DNA of 64,000 bases from Pelomonas asaccharophilus_A (lineage in GTDB: Bacteria; Pseudomonadota; Gammaproteobacteria; Burkholderiales; Burkholderiaceae_C), in assembly GCF_031458115.1 (NCBI RefSeq), contig NZ_JAVDXV010000005.1, positions 124,001 through 188,000 of the forward strand, given 5' to 3'. Shown piece after piece: positions 15,619-23,348 of the stretch. Made by a program: the position numbers and the translations under genes. The notes beneath the pieces are model-generated. The model had not been told where the DNA came from. It did not search any database and saw only the letters and a program-made list of their open reading frames with translations. Numbering within the stretch: position 1 is the first letter of the stretch; the number at the start of each line of letters is the position of its first letter.

Positions 15619-16572
15619 ATGCCTATCCATTGGTTTCCCGGCCACATGAACTCCACCCGCCAGGCGATCAAGGATCGCGTGAAGGCGGGCTTGGACGTCG
15701 TCATCGAACTGCTTGACGCCCGCCTGCCGGGCTCCAGCGGCAACCCCTTGCTGGCCGCGCTGACGACCGGCCGGCCGGCGCTGAAGATCCTGAACAAGCA
15801 GGACCTGGCCGACCCGTCCCAGACCGCCGCCTGGCTGGCGCATTACAACGCCCAGCCGCACACCCGCGCCATCCCCTTGGATGCAGGCGACAAGGCGCCG
15901 GCGCGCGCGCTGATCAAGGCCTGCCGCGAACTGGCGCCCAACCGCGGCGACCTCGCCAAGCCGCTGCGCGTGCTGATCTGCGGCATTCCCAACGTCGGCA
16001 AGTCAACGTTGATCAACACGCTGGTCGGCAAGCGGGCCGCCAAGACCGGCGACGAGCCCGGCATCACGAAGATCGAGCAGAAGATCGTGCTCGAGAACGG
16101 CTTCTACCTGTTCGACACGCCCGGCATGCTGTGGCCGCGCATCGCCATCGAGCAGAGCGGCTACCACCTGGCCGCCAGCGGCGCGATAGGCCGCAACGCC
16201 TTCGACGAGGCGGAAGTGGCGCTGGAGCTGATCCACGTGCTGAAGCGCCGCTACCCCGACGCGCTGCAGCAGCGCTACGGGCTGGCCGAGCTGGGCGACG
16301 AAGAGACCGTGCTGGAGGCCATAGGCCTGAAGCGCGGCGCCAAGGTGCGCGGCGGCGGCGTGCAGATGCACAAGGCCGCCGAGGCGCTGCTGATCGACTA
16401 CCGGCAAGGCCTGCTGGGCCGCATCACGCTGGAGACGCCAGACGAGATGACGGCCTGGCGCCAAGCCGCCGCCGACGAAGAGGCGCGCAAGGACGCCCAG
16501 CGTGAGGCCGAGAAGGCCGCCGACAAGGAGCGCCGCAGCGGCCGGCGCCAGGCGTCCAGCGGCGACGCATGA
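15619..16572 (+). CDS. ylqF: Ribosome biogenesis GTPase YlqF/RbgA
   Basis: A 317-residue circularly permuted GTPase for late 50S subunit assembly. The permuted motif order is visible: G4 NKQD comes before G1 GIPNVGKS, and G3 DTPG follows. The family start MPIHWFPGHMNSTRQAI is intact. The C-terminal RNA-binding region is followed by a charged tail (ARKDAQREAEKAADKERRSGRRQ). The final bases overlap the next gene by four (ATGA), coupling it to an unrelated thiolase gene. Confidence 0.93.
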   Translation: MPIHWFPGHMNSTRQAIKDRVKAGLDVVIELLDARLPGSSGNPLLAALTTGRPALKILNKQDLADPSQTAAWLAHYNAQPHTRAIPLDAGDKAPARALIKACRELAPNRGDLAKPLRVLICGIPNVGKSTLINTLVGKRAAKTGDEPGITKIEQKIVLENGFYLFDTPGMLWPRIAIEQSGYHLAASGAIGRNAFDEAEVALELIHVLKRRYPDALQQRYGLAELGDEETVLEAIGLKRGAKVRGGGVQMHKAAEALLIDYRQGLLGRITLETPDEMTAWRQAAADEEARKDAQREAEKAADKERRSGRRQASSGDA

Positions 16573-17774
16573 GCTTCGACGCGTACCTCTACGGCCACTG
16601 CCGCACGCCGCGCGGCAAGGGCAAGCCCGAGGGCTCGCTGCACGCAGCCACGCCGATCTGGCTGGTGCGCACGCTGCTGCAAGCATTGCAAGCGCGGCTG
16701 CAGCTGGACACGGCGCTGGTCGACGACGTCGTGCTGGGCTGCGTGACGCCCATAGCCGAGCAAGGCGGCGACATCGCGCGCATCGCCGTGCTCGATGCGG
16801 GCTGGGCGCAGTCGGTGGCCGGCGTCACGCAGTCGCGCTTTTGCGCGTCTGGGCTGGAGAGCGTCAACCTCGCGGCCGCCAAGGTGGCCAGCGGCTTCGA
16901 GCAGCTGGTCGTCGCCGGTGGCGTGGAGAGCATGAGCCGCGTGCCCATGGGCAGCGACGGCGGCGCCTGGCTGCTGGACCCGCGCGTCATCGAAGCCATA
17001 GGCCTGGTGCCGCAAGGCATCAGCGCCGACCTCATCGCGACGCTGGAAGGCTTCACGCGCGAGCAGCTGGATGCCTATGCCGCCCGCTCCCACCAGCGCG
17101 CCGCGGCGGCCCGCGCCGAGGGACGTTTCGCCCCCGCCGTCGTGGCCGTGCATGACGCGGCCGGCACGCTGCTGCTGGCCGAGGACGAGACCATCCGCCC
17201 GCAGACGACCGCCGACACGCTGGCCGCGCTGAACCCGTCCTTCATCAAGCTGGGCGCCAAGTTCGATGCGCTGGCGCTGCGCAAGTACCCCCGGGCCGCG
17301 GCCATTGAGCACCGCCACCATGCGGGCAACTCATCGGGCATCGTCGACGGCGCGGCGCTGGCGCTGGTGGGCTCGCGCGCCGGCGGCGCAGCGGCCGGGC
17401 TGAGACCACGCGCGCGCATCCGCGCGGCGGCCGTGACCGGCAGCGAACCCACCCTCATGCTGACCGGCACCACGCCGGCCTGCCAGAAGGCGCTGCGCCA
17501 GGCCGGCATCGCAGCCGCCGACGTGGACCTGTGGGAGATCAACGAGGCTTTCGCGGCCGTGCCGCTGAAGACCATGCGCGACCTGGGGCTGGACCCCGAG
17601 CGCGTCAACGTCAACGGCGGCGCCATTGCGCTGGGTCATCCGCTGGGCGCCACCGGCGCCATGCTGCTGGGCACGCTGCTGGATGAACTGGAGCGGCGCG
17701 ACCTGCAGACCGGCTGCGTGACGCTGTGCGTGGGTGGCGGCATGGGCATCGCCACCGTCATCGAGCGGGTGTGA
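16569..17774 (+). CDS. Acetyl-CoA C-acyltransferase (thiolase)
   Basis: A 401-residue thiolase. It cleaves 3-ketoacyl-CoA or condenses two acyl-CoA units in the cytoplasm. The nucleophile is C92 in QSRFCASGLES. NEAFAAV, GGAIALGHPLGATG (catalytic His) and CVGGGMG (second Cys) near the C-terminus complete the active site. It resembles FadA/FadI-type degradative thiolases. No hydratase/dehydrogenase partner lies beside it; it is translationally coupled to ylqF. It ends one base before the convergent YXWGXW lipoprotein gene. Confidence 0.93.
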   Translation: MSFDAYLYGHCRTPRGKGKPEGSLHAATPIWLVRTLLQALQARLQLDTALVDDVVLGCVTPIAEQGGDIARIAVLDAGWAQSVAGVTQSRFCASGLESVNLAAAKVASGFEQLVVAGGVESMSRVPMGSDGGAWLLDPRVIEAIGLVPQGISADLIATLEGFTREQLDAYAARSHQRAAAARAEGRFAPAVVAVHDAAGTLLLAEDETIRPQTTADTLAALNPSFIKLGAKFDALALRKYPRAAAIEHRHHAGNSSGIVDGAALALVGSRAGGAAAGLRPRARIRAAAVTGSEPTLMLTGTTPACQKALRQAGIAAADVDLWEINEAFAAVPLKTMRDLGLDPERVNVNGGAIALGHPLGATGAMLLGTLLDELERRDLQTGCVTLCVGGGMGIATVIERV

Positions 17775-17775
17775 A

Positions 17776-18108
17776 CTACAGCCTGATCCAGCCGCCCATG
17801 CGCAGATGCCAGCGACCGCCCCGGCTCTCCCAGCGATTGGGCTCGTAGCGATAGCCCGAACGCGGGCGCTCGTAATAGCCCGGCACCCAGTGGTGGCGGC
17901 CGCCACGCCAGCCCCAGTAGCCATTGATCCAGACCGCGCCGGGATAGGGCATGGCCGGCATCACCTCGACCTGCTGAGGTGGCGGTGGCGCATCGACGAC
18001 GACCACCGGCGCCGCACCGTAGTAGCCGGCGCGATGCGCCGGTACCACCACGCAGCCCGACAGCAGCGCTGCGGTCAGCAGCGCCGGTGCGAAACCGGTG
18101 CCGCGCAT
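17776..18108 (-). CDS. YXWGXW-repeat lipoprotein
   Basis: A 110-residue lipoprotein with lipobox LLSGC (Cys about 19). Pro/Val-rich sequence follows (VVVVDAPPPPQQVEV), then a tyrosine/tryptophan-rich region (WINGYWGWRGGRHHWVPGYY) typical of the YXWGXW family. These are short aromatic repeats in envelope proteins of proteobacteria whose function is not established. Its ATG overlaps the TGA of the upstream His-rich lipoprotein gene (TGATG), so the two are coupled. Confidence 0.82.
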   Translation of the reverse strand: MRGTGFAPALLTAALLSGCVVVPAHRAGYYGAAPVVVVDAPPPPQQVEVMPAMPYPGAVWINGYWGWRGGRHHWVPGYYERPRSGYRYEPNRWESRGGRWHLRMGGWIRL

Positions 18109-18281
18109 CAGCGCCGCCCCGGCTGCCCGTAGCCGGGCCCGTAGACCTGGCCGTGATGGTGGCCGCCGCTGCTGTAGCCGCGATGGTGGTGGTGGCCGCC
18201 ATGACGGTGCGGCACGATGATGCAGCCCGACAACAGGGCCACGGAAGAGATCACGGCGATGGCCGCAGCCAGACGATTCAT
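18108..18281 (-). CDS. Tiny histidine-rich lipoprotein
   Basis: A 57-residue precursor: signal MNRLAAAIAVISSVALLSGC with lipobox LLSGC, then a mature peptide of 38 residues, nine of them His (PHRHGGHHHHRGY and GGHHHG), plus Gly/Tyr. It is too small for an enzyme. The His clusters suggest metal binding (Zn, Ni or Cu) at the inner or outer membrane, but that is inference. It precedes and overlaps the YXWGXW lipoprotein gene. Start fixed by the signal peptide at the ATG at 18281. Confidence 0.75.
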   Translation of the reverse strand: MNRLAAAIAVISSVALLSGCIIVPHRHGGHHHHRGYSSGGHHHGQVYGPGYGQPGRR

Positions 18282-18476
18282 GAGGCGACTCCCGGCCGCA
18301 AAGACGCGACCGCCCGCCTCTAACCGGCCGGTGGCCGCGTCGGATGACGTCCGTTCACACAGCGTTACTTGGTTGCTGCTTTGTGCGGCGCCGTCCCACC
18401 GATTGATGATGCGGCGCTCCTGTCGGCTTCCGACCGGGCGTCCAATCACGCGGCACCACGGCTTTCCCTAGTCGCC

Positions 18477-18725
18477 ATGAAACGCCTCGCCATTCCTCTC
18501 CTCGTGCCGCTTGCCATGCTGGTCGGCTGCGCAGGCACGCCCGGCCCACAGGTCGCCAAGCTCGACGCCGGCATGCAATGCGAGCGCGAGCAGCCCACCG
18601 GCAGCAAGTTGCTCATGATGCGCTGCCGCACGCTGGCCGAGCGGCAGTTGGACCAACGCGACGTCGACGCGCTGACCGAAGCCACCCGCCGCCAACGCGT
18701 CGACAAGCGGTTGCAGGGCAGCTGA
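18477..18725 (+). CDS. Small lipoprotein A of a tandem triplet (CERE...TGSxL...RCRT motif)
   Basis: An 82-residue lipoprotein with signal MKRLAIPLLVPLAMLVGC (lipobox LVGC). The mature part carries CEREQPTGSKLLMMRCRT, a motif shared with the next two genes, then a charged helix (LDQRDVDALTEATRRQR). The two non-lipidated Cys flank the TGS segment and could form a disulfide. Related small Cys-motif proteins occur widely in proteobacteria without known function. Nothing recognisable as a Shine-Dalgarno sequence is seen. Confidence 0.75.
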   Translation: MKRLAIPLLVPLAMLVGCAGTPGPQVAKLDAGMQCEREQPTGSKLLMMRCRTLAERQLDQRDVDALTEATRRQRVDKRLQGS

Positions 18726-18760
18726 TCTGCTCGATACCGCCGTTAGTTGGAAGCGGTCCG

Positions 18761-18773
18761 CGCTATCCTGCGC
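18761..18773 (+). promoter_or_regulatory. 13-bp element CGCTATCCTGCGC, copy 1
   Basis: An identical 13-base sequence occurs before lipoproteins B and C, ending 23 and 22 bases before their ATG. TATCCT within it could be a -10 box giving a short leader. It is either a shared promoter or a relic of gene duplication. Confidence 0.5.
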
Positions 18774-18796
18774 GATCCTCATCGACCGCATTCCCC

Positions 18797-19039
18797 ATGA
18801 AATGCCTCGCCGCCCTGCTGTTTCTGCCCGCCACTCTCATCGGCTGCGCCGGCACGCCCGATCCCCAGCTCGCCGCGCTCGACAACGGCGCTCAGTGCGA
18901 GCGCGAGCAGCCCACCGGCAGCAAGCTGCACATGGTGCGCTGCCGCACGGCGGCCGACCGCCAGATGGACCAGCGTGACGTGGATGCCATGGTCGAGGCC
19001 ACGCGCCGCACGCGCGACGGCAAGAAGCCCGGCGTCTGA
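18797..19039 (+). CDS. Small lipoprotein B of the tandem triplet
   Basis: An 80-residue lipoprotein, the closest paralogue of A: signal MKCLAALLFLPATLIGC, then AGTPDPQLAALDNGAQ and the shared CEREQPTGSKLHMVRCRT followed by DQRDVDAMVEATRR. The identity with A is high across the whole mature part, so duplication is recent. It has its own upstream 13-bp element rather than depending on A. Function unknown. Confidence 0.75.
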   Translation: MKCLAALLFLPATLIGCAGTPDPQLAALDNGAQCEREQPTGSKLHMVRCRTAADRQMDQRDVDAMVEATRRTRDGKKPGV

Positions 19040-19068
19040 TCCATTCAGCGCCGCCACCCGCTCAGCCA

Positions 19069-19081
19069 CGCTATCCTGCGC
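19069..19081 (+). promoter_or_regulatory. 13-bp element CGCTATCCTGCGC, copy 2
   Basis: Exact second copy of the element at 18761-18773, at almost the same distance from the next start codon. Confidence 0.5.
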
Positions 19082-19103
19082 CCCTGCTCACAAGGCATCC
19101 ACC

Positions 19104-19346
19104 ATGACACGACTGCTGATCCTGCTGCCCGCCCTCGCCCTGGCTGCCTGTGCCTCGGCGCCACCAGCCACCGACACGAAGGTGGCGGCCGACAGCGTCA
19201 GCTGCGAGCGCGAGACCCGCGTGGGCAGCAGCCTGCCGACCACGCGCTGCCGCACCGCGGCCCAGCGCGAAGCCGAACGTGCCGCCGCGCAGCGCGTGGG
19301 CGACAACCTCAGGCCTGGCGCTGCCACGCGCGACGCCGGGTCCTAA
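19104..19346 (+). CDS. Small lipoprotein C of the tandem triplet, diverged
   Basis: An 80-residue lipoprotein with signal MTRLLILLPALALAAC. The motif is kept but looser: CERETRVGSSLPTTRCRT, followed by an Ala/Arg-rich helix (AAQREAERAAAQR) that differs from A and B. It overlaps the convergent MFS gene by four bases. The conserved skeleton across the triplet is CERE-x2-[TV]GS-x-L-x3-RCRT. Confidence 0.72.
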   Translation: MTRLLILLPALALAACASAPPATDTKVAADSVSCERETRVGSSLPTTRCRTAAQREAERAAAQRVGDNLRPGAATRDAGS

Positions 19347-20494
19347 GCGCGAGACTCCCGCAGCACGCCCACCAGCGCGGCCATGCCCGCTGCCATCACG
19401 GCGGCCGTCAGCCATAGCGCGGCATCGAAGCTGCCGCTGGCCTCCACCATGTGCCCGGTCAGCGCGGGCGCGCTGATCTGCGCGACGCCATAGCCCAGCG
19501 TCAGGCGCGCCATCGCCTTTCCCGGATTGGCCGGCGAGCGCCGCCCGACCAGCGCCAGCGTCAGGCTGACGATGCCGATGAACGTGGCGCCGTACAGCAG
19601 CGCGCCCAGCAGCGCCGCCACCAGCCCGCCGGCCAGCGCCGGCAGCAGCACGCCCACGATCTGCAGGCCGAAGGCCATCAGCAGCGCGCCCACGTCGCCC
19701 AGCCGGCGTGCCACGCGGTCCCACAGGAACACGGCCGGCGTGGCCGCCAGGCCCACCAGCAGCCAGGCCCAGGGCCCCTGCCCTGCCAACACTGGCTGCT
19801 TCTCGACGATGGCCACCGTGAAGGTCGCGTTGATGACGAAGCCCCAGCCGGCGCAGAAGTAGGCCAACACCATCAGCACCATCCAGCGCCGACTGGGCGC
19901 CGTGCCCGCCACGGCCTTCTGCGCCGGCGGCGGCACCGGCGGCCGCCAAGCCCAGGCGGGCAACAGAAAGACCAGGCCCAGCAGCGCGAAGCCCTGCCAC
20001 TGCGCGGCCCAGTCCAGGCCGCCCTGCGTCATGCCCATCGCGCCCAGCGCCGACACGACGATGCCCAGCCCCAGGCCGATGAAATAGATGCCCAGCTCCG
20101 GCCGACGCCCGGAGCGGATCAACCAGCCCTGCACCAGCCCCGAGCCCAGCAGCATGCCGGCCGCGCCGCACAGCCCGCCCAGGTAGCGCGACACGGCCCA
20201 CAGGCCGAACGACGTGCTCCAGCCCATCAGCGCCGTGACCCCCAGCGCCAGCGGCAGGCCCCAGCTGTACAGGCGCTGGCGCCAGACCGGGCTCTCTATC
20301 CACGCAGCGAGCAGCGCGCCGCTCATGTAGCCGGCGTAGTTGATGGCCGCCAGCAGCCCGCCGTCGGCCACACCCAGGCCCGCCTGGGCCTGCATCAAGG
20401 GCAGCAGCGGCGTGTACGCGAAGCGCGCCAGACCTATGGTCAGCACCAGCGCGCAGATGCCGCCCAGCAGGATCTGCCAGGGCCGCAGCGTCAC
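19343..20494 (-). CDS. MFS transporter (YbfB/YjiJ-like)
   Basis: A 383-residue inner-membrane protein with about twelve hydrophobic helices, beginning VTLRPWQILLGGICALVLTIGLARFAYTPLLP, the hallmark of the YbfB/YjiJ MFS family. Substrate unknown. The GTG at 20494 overlaps the stop of the upstream YciI-like gene (GTGA), which fixes the start and couples translation. An ATG-initiated longer frame upstream would read through that gene and is rejected. Confidence 0.85.
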   Translation of the reverse strand: MTLRPWQILLGGICALVLTIGLARFAYTPLLPLMQAQAGLGVADGGLLAAINYAGYMSGALLAAWIESPVWRQRLYSWGLPLALGVTALMGWSTSFGLWAVSRYLGGLCGAAGMLLGSGLVQGWLIRSGRRPELGIYFIGLGLGIVVSALGAMGMTQGGLDWAAQWQGFALLGLVFLLPAWAWRPPVPPPAQKAVAGTAPSRRWMVLMVLAYFCAGWGFVINATFTVAIVEKQPVLAGQGPWAWLLVGLAATPAVFLWDRVARRLGDVGALLMAFGLQIVGVLLPALAGGLVAALLGALLYGATFIGIVSLTLALVGRRSPANPGKAMARLTLGYGVAQISAPALTGHMVEASGSFDAALWLTAAVMAAGMAALVGVLRESRA

Positions 20495-20895
20495 GTGCGC
20501 CGCGGCCGCTGCAGCAGCGTGCCGCCGTAGAACACGTTGAACGGATGAACGTCGAAGCGCAAGGTCTCGGCCTTCATCGACGGATCCTCGTCCATCAGCG
20601 CGCGCACGGTGGCCTCTTCGGCCGCGGCGACCACCAGCAAGCCCACGTCCGCGTAACGCGCACCGACGACGATGTGACCCGCGTCGCGCAGCTTCTTCAA
20701 GTGGGCGCTGTGCTCGCGGAAGAAGGCCTGCTCCGTGGGCGGCTTGGCCGCGTCCCAGCGCGGGCCCGTGCGGACCTGCACGGCGAACAGTGGCAGCGGG
20801 GCGGGCTCTGCGGCGGGCGGCGTCTGCGCCCGGGCGGACAGGCCCAGGCCGGCGGCCAGCAGTGCCCAGGCGCGGCGGGACAAGGCAGGCAGCAT
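20491..20895 (-). CDS. Exported YciI-like protein
   Basis: A 134-residue protein with an N-terminal export signal (MLPALSRRAWALLAAGLGLSARAQ) and a YciI/dimeric alpha-beta barrel domain: EHSAHLKKLRDAGHIVVGARYADVG, followed by LMDEDPSMKAETLRFDVHPFNVFY, the conserved His-Asp region of the family. YciI-like proteins are small putative catalytic or binding modules of unknown substrate. A signal peptide on this fold is less common. It is coupled to the MFS gene, so the pair may handle one compound. Confidence 0.75.
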   Translation of the reverse strand: MLPALSRRAWALLAAGLGLSARAQTPPAAEPAPLPLFAVQVRTGPRWDAAKPPTEQAFFREHSAHLKKLRDAGHIVVGARYADVGLLVVAAAEEATVRALMDEDPSMKAETLRFDVHPFNVFYGGTLLQRPRRT

Positions 20896-20976
20896 GCGGA
20901 CTCCCAGTGTTGTGGCCGGTCGATGTTATGCGGCCACGCCCCTTGCAAACGACCACAGCGCACCCAGTTGCCGCCC

Positions 20977-21795
20977 ATGCCGTTGCTGACCGCCTTCCTG
21001 ATCGCGCTGCTGGCCGCCGCCGCCATCGGCCTGTGGCCGCTGTGGGTGCGCCGCCGTCGCGAACGCATCGCGAGCCAGCCCTTCCCGCCCGCGTGGCGCC
21101 GGCTGCTGCGCCGCCATGTGCCGCTGGTGGCCCGCCTGCCGGCGCGCCAGCAGCTGCGGCTCAAGGGCTTGATGCAGGTCTTCCTCGCCGAGAAACCCAT
21201 CCTCGGCTGCCGCGGCCTCAAGGTCACCGACGAGATGCGCGTGACCATCGCCGCGCTGGCCTGTCTGCCGCTGCTGGGCGCGGCGCGCGGCCTCTACCCG
21301 GAGCTGCGCCAGGTGCTGCTGTACCCGACGGCCTTCGTCGTGGACCGGCCCGTCAACGAGGGCGGCGTGCTGTCCGACCACCGCCGCGTGCTGGCCGGCG
21401 AGAGCTGGAGCCAGGGCCAGGTGCTGCTGGCCTGGGACGAGGTCAGGCGCGGCGCGTCAACGCCGGGCGACGGCCACAATGTGGTCATCCATGAGTTCGC
21501 GCACCAACTGGACCAGGCCGGCGGCCCGGCCAACGGTGCGCCCGCGCTGCCCACCGCCGAGGCCTACCGGCGCTGGTCCACGGTGATGCAGAACGAGTTC
21601 GATGCGTTGCGCTGGCGGCTGGCGCGCGGCGAACCGGGGCTGATCGACGCCTATGGCGCGACCGATCCGGCGGAGTTCTTCGCCGTCGTCAGCGAGCTGT
21701 TCTTCGAGCGGCCGGTGGAACTGGCCGCGGGGCATCCGGCGCTGTACGCGGAGCTGCGCGGCTACTACCGGCTGGACCCGGCTGGCTGGATCTGA
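20977..21795 (+). CDS. mtfA: M90 zinc peptidase MtfA
   Basis: MtfA is a zinc aminopeptidase known in E. coli to bind the glucose repressor Mlc. The 272-residue protein has HEFAHQLD with zinc ligands H172 and H176 and catalytic E173, plus the downstream third-ligand region TDPAEFFAVVSELFFERP. An N-terminal hydrophobic helix (LLTAFLIALLAAAAIGLWPLWV) suggests membrane attachment, common in betaproteobacterial members. Start at the ATG at 20977. It is followed by a conserved stem-loop and the convergent cheZ. Confidence 0.9.
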   Translation: MPLLTAFLIALLAAAAIGLWPLWVRRRRERIASQPFPPAWRRLLRRHVPLVARLPARQQLRLKGLMQVFLAEKPILGCRGLKVTDEMRVTIAALACLPLLGAARGLYPELRQVLLYPTAFVVDRPVNEGGVLSDHRRVLAGESWSQGQVLLAWDEVRRGASTPGDGHNVVIHEFAHQLDQAGGPANGAPALPTAEAYRRWSTVMQNEFDALRWRLARGEPGLIDAYGATDPAEFFAVVSELFFERPVELAAGHPALYAELRGYYRLDPAGWI

Positions 21796-21804
21796 TGACC
21801 TTGC

Positions 21805-21842
21805 GGGACAGACCGCTCGAGCGCAGCGAGCAGCTCTGTCCC
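21805..21842. repeat. 38-nt conserved stem-loop element, copy 1
   Basis: GGGACAGA (21805-21812) pairs perfectly with TCTGTCCC (21835-21842). The inner GCTCG/CGAGC stem closes a loop AGCGCAG. The core CCGCYCGAGCGCAGCGAGYAGC, the flanking CTTGCG and the trailing ACTGA are shared with a second copy at 43066-43103, while the outer arms differ but still pair. It lies between mtfA and cheZ. No T-run follows, so it is not a plain terminator. Confidence 0.75.
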
Positions 21843-21849
21843 CAACTGA

Positions 21850-22404
21850 TCAGAAGCCCAGGGATGCCAGCAGGTCGTCCACGTCGTCCTGCTTGAGCGC
21901 CTTGTCGGGCGTCTGCACGCCGGTCAGGTCCTGCGATTCCACGCTGACCGTGGTGGCGGGCATGGAGGCGATCAAGTCGTTGAGCGGCGGCTCGGCACGC
22001 TCCAGCATCTTGGTGACCTTGTTGATGACCTGGCCCGAGAGATCCTGGAAGTCCTGCGACATCATGATCTCGGTGTGCAGCGACTTCTCGCGCGCCGCGA
22101 AGCTGGCGGCGTCGGAGGCATAGGCGGCGCACAGCTTCATCAGCGCGCGGGCACGGTCCTGGCTGATGTTGCTGGACAGCGCCAGGCGGTTCAGCGCATC
22201 GGACAGCTCGCGGCCCTTCTTGCGCACGGCCTCGGCGTCTTCCTGCGCGGCTTCCACCAGGTTCAGCACCTTGGTGGCTGCCTGCTCGGTCATGCTGCGC
22301 ACATAGGCCAGGCGCTCGCGCGCATCAGGCAGTTCGGCGACGACGCCCTTCAAAACCTGGGCCGCATCGGCCTTGATCTGGGTCTGGATGGACGCGTCGG
22401 ACAT
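21850..22404 (-). CDS. cheZ: CheY-P phosphatase CheZ
   Basis: CheZ dephosphorylates CheY-P to reset the flagellar switch. The 184-residue protein is mainly helical and carries MMSQDFQDLSGQVINKV, in which D121 and Q125 correspond to the catalytic Asp143 and Gln147 of E. coli. The C-terminal CheY-binding peptide DDVDDLLASLGF is intact after a flexible linker. It is shorter than the E. coli protein (about 214). A GGGAG ribosome site precedes the ATG at 22404. No cheY or flagellar genes are adjacent. Confidence 0.93.
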   Translation of the reverse strand: MSDASIQTQIKADAAQVLKGVVAELPDARERLAYVRSMTEQAATKVLNLVEAAQEDAEAVRKKGRELSDALNRLALSSNISQDRARALMKLCAAYASDAASFAAREKSLHTEIMMSQDFQDLSGQVINKVTKMLERAEPPLNDLIASMPATTVSVESQDLTGVQTPDKALKQDDVDDLLASLGF

Positions 22405-22531
22405 GTGGAACTCCCTGAGGTGCGCCCGGCAACTACGACGGGCTGCGAAGCAGTTTAGGACGCCACTCCGCCGCCATCCACACCTGACCGCGAGTCGAAC
22501 GCGGCCTTTTTCACGGGCCCTGCAAACGGTT

Positions 22532-23335
22532 TCATCGCGCCGCCAGCAGCGCTTTCAAGGCCGAGACCTTTGCCACATCCAACCGCCCCGCGGCCTCCGC
22601 CAGCGCCAATTGGCGGCGGCCCAACGCCAGCAGCAGGTCAGCGTCAAGGCCGGCGCCAACCAGCGCGTCCAGGTGCCGGGCCAGCACGCCGGCGTCGCCG
22701 CGGGCGATGGGGCCGGACACGGCGCCCGCCAAGCCCCGGGCCTCGGCCGTGGCCAGCGCACCGCGGGTCAGCGGCAGCAGCGCCGGCAACGCATTGCCGG
22801 CCAGCCCGGCCTCGGTCCACAGCGACTGCGCCTCGGCCAGCACCGCCAGCACACCGCTGGCGGCAAGGTTGGCCGCCGCGTGATACGCCGCGCGGGCCGG
22901 CGGCGACATGGGCGACGGCAGCAGCAGCGGCTGCAGGTCCAGCGCCATGGCGAGCGCCTGCAGCGCCGGCGCATGGGCGGCATCGGCCTCGATGCCCACG
23001 TGCGCCCCGGCCAGCCCCGCGTCGCCGGCCAGCAGCTTCAGCGGATGAAAACCCGCCGCGGCCGGCGCGGGTGCCAGCGCGGCCAGTGGCGTCGCGCCGC
23101 TGCAGTGCAGTGCCAGCTGGCCCGGCCGCCACGGCAACGCAGCAGCGGTGGCTGCGATGTGGTCGTCGGGCACGGTCAGCCAGACCCAGTCGGCCTGGCG
23201 TGCCGCGTCGGCCGACGAGAACTCGCCGTCACCCGGCTCGCGCCGGCCGACGACGACCGCCTCGCCGGCCTCACGCAGCGCCGGCACCAGCGCCCGCGCG
23301 AGGCGCCCAAAACCGACGACCGCGTGGACGCTCAT
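22532..23335 (-). CDS. Rossmann-fold protein with DUF2520 domain
   Basis: A 267-residue protein: an N-terminal NAD(P)-binding part (MSVHAVVGFGRLARALVPALREAG, GxGxxA-like), then VWLTVPDDHIAATAAAL and HCSGATPLAALAPAPAAAGFHPLKLL, then the all-helical DUF2520 half with YHAAANLAASG and RGDAGVLARHLDAL. The architecture resembles ketopantoate or pyrroline-5-carboxylate reductase-like dehydrogenases, but the substrate is not known. It begins 13 bases after the exported methyltransferase gene stop on the same strand, so they are likely cotranscribed. Confidence 0.82.
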   Translation of the reverse strand: MSVHAVVGFGRLARALVPALREAGEAVVVGRREPGDGEFSSADAARQADWVWLTVPDDHIAATAAALPWRPGQLALHCSGATPLAALAPAPAAAGFHPLKLLAGDAGLAGAHVGIEADAAHAPALQALAMALDLQPLLLPSPMSPPARAAYHAAANLAASGVLAVLAEAQSLWTEAGLAGNALPALLPLTRGALATAEARGLAGAVSGPIARGDAGVLARHLDALVGAGLDADLLLALGRRQLALAEAAGRLDVAKVSALKALLAAR

Positions 23336-23348
23336 GCCGCCGCCTCCA

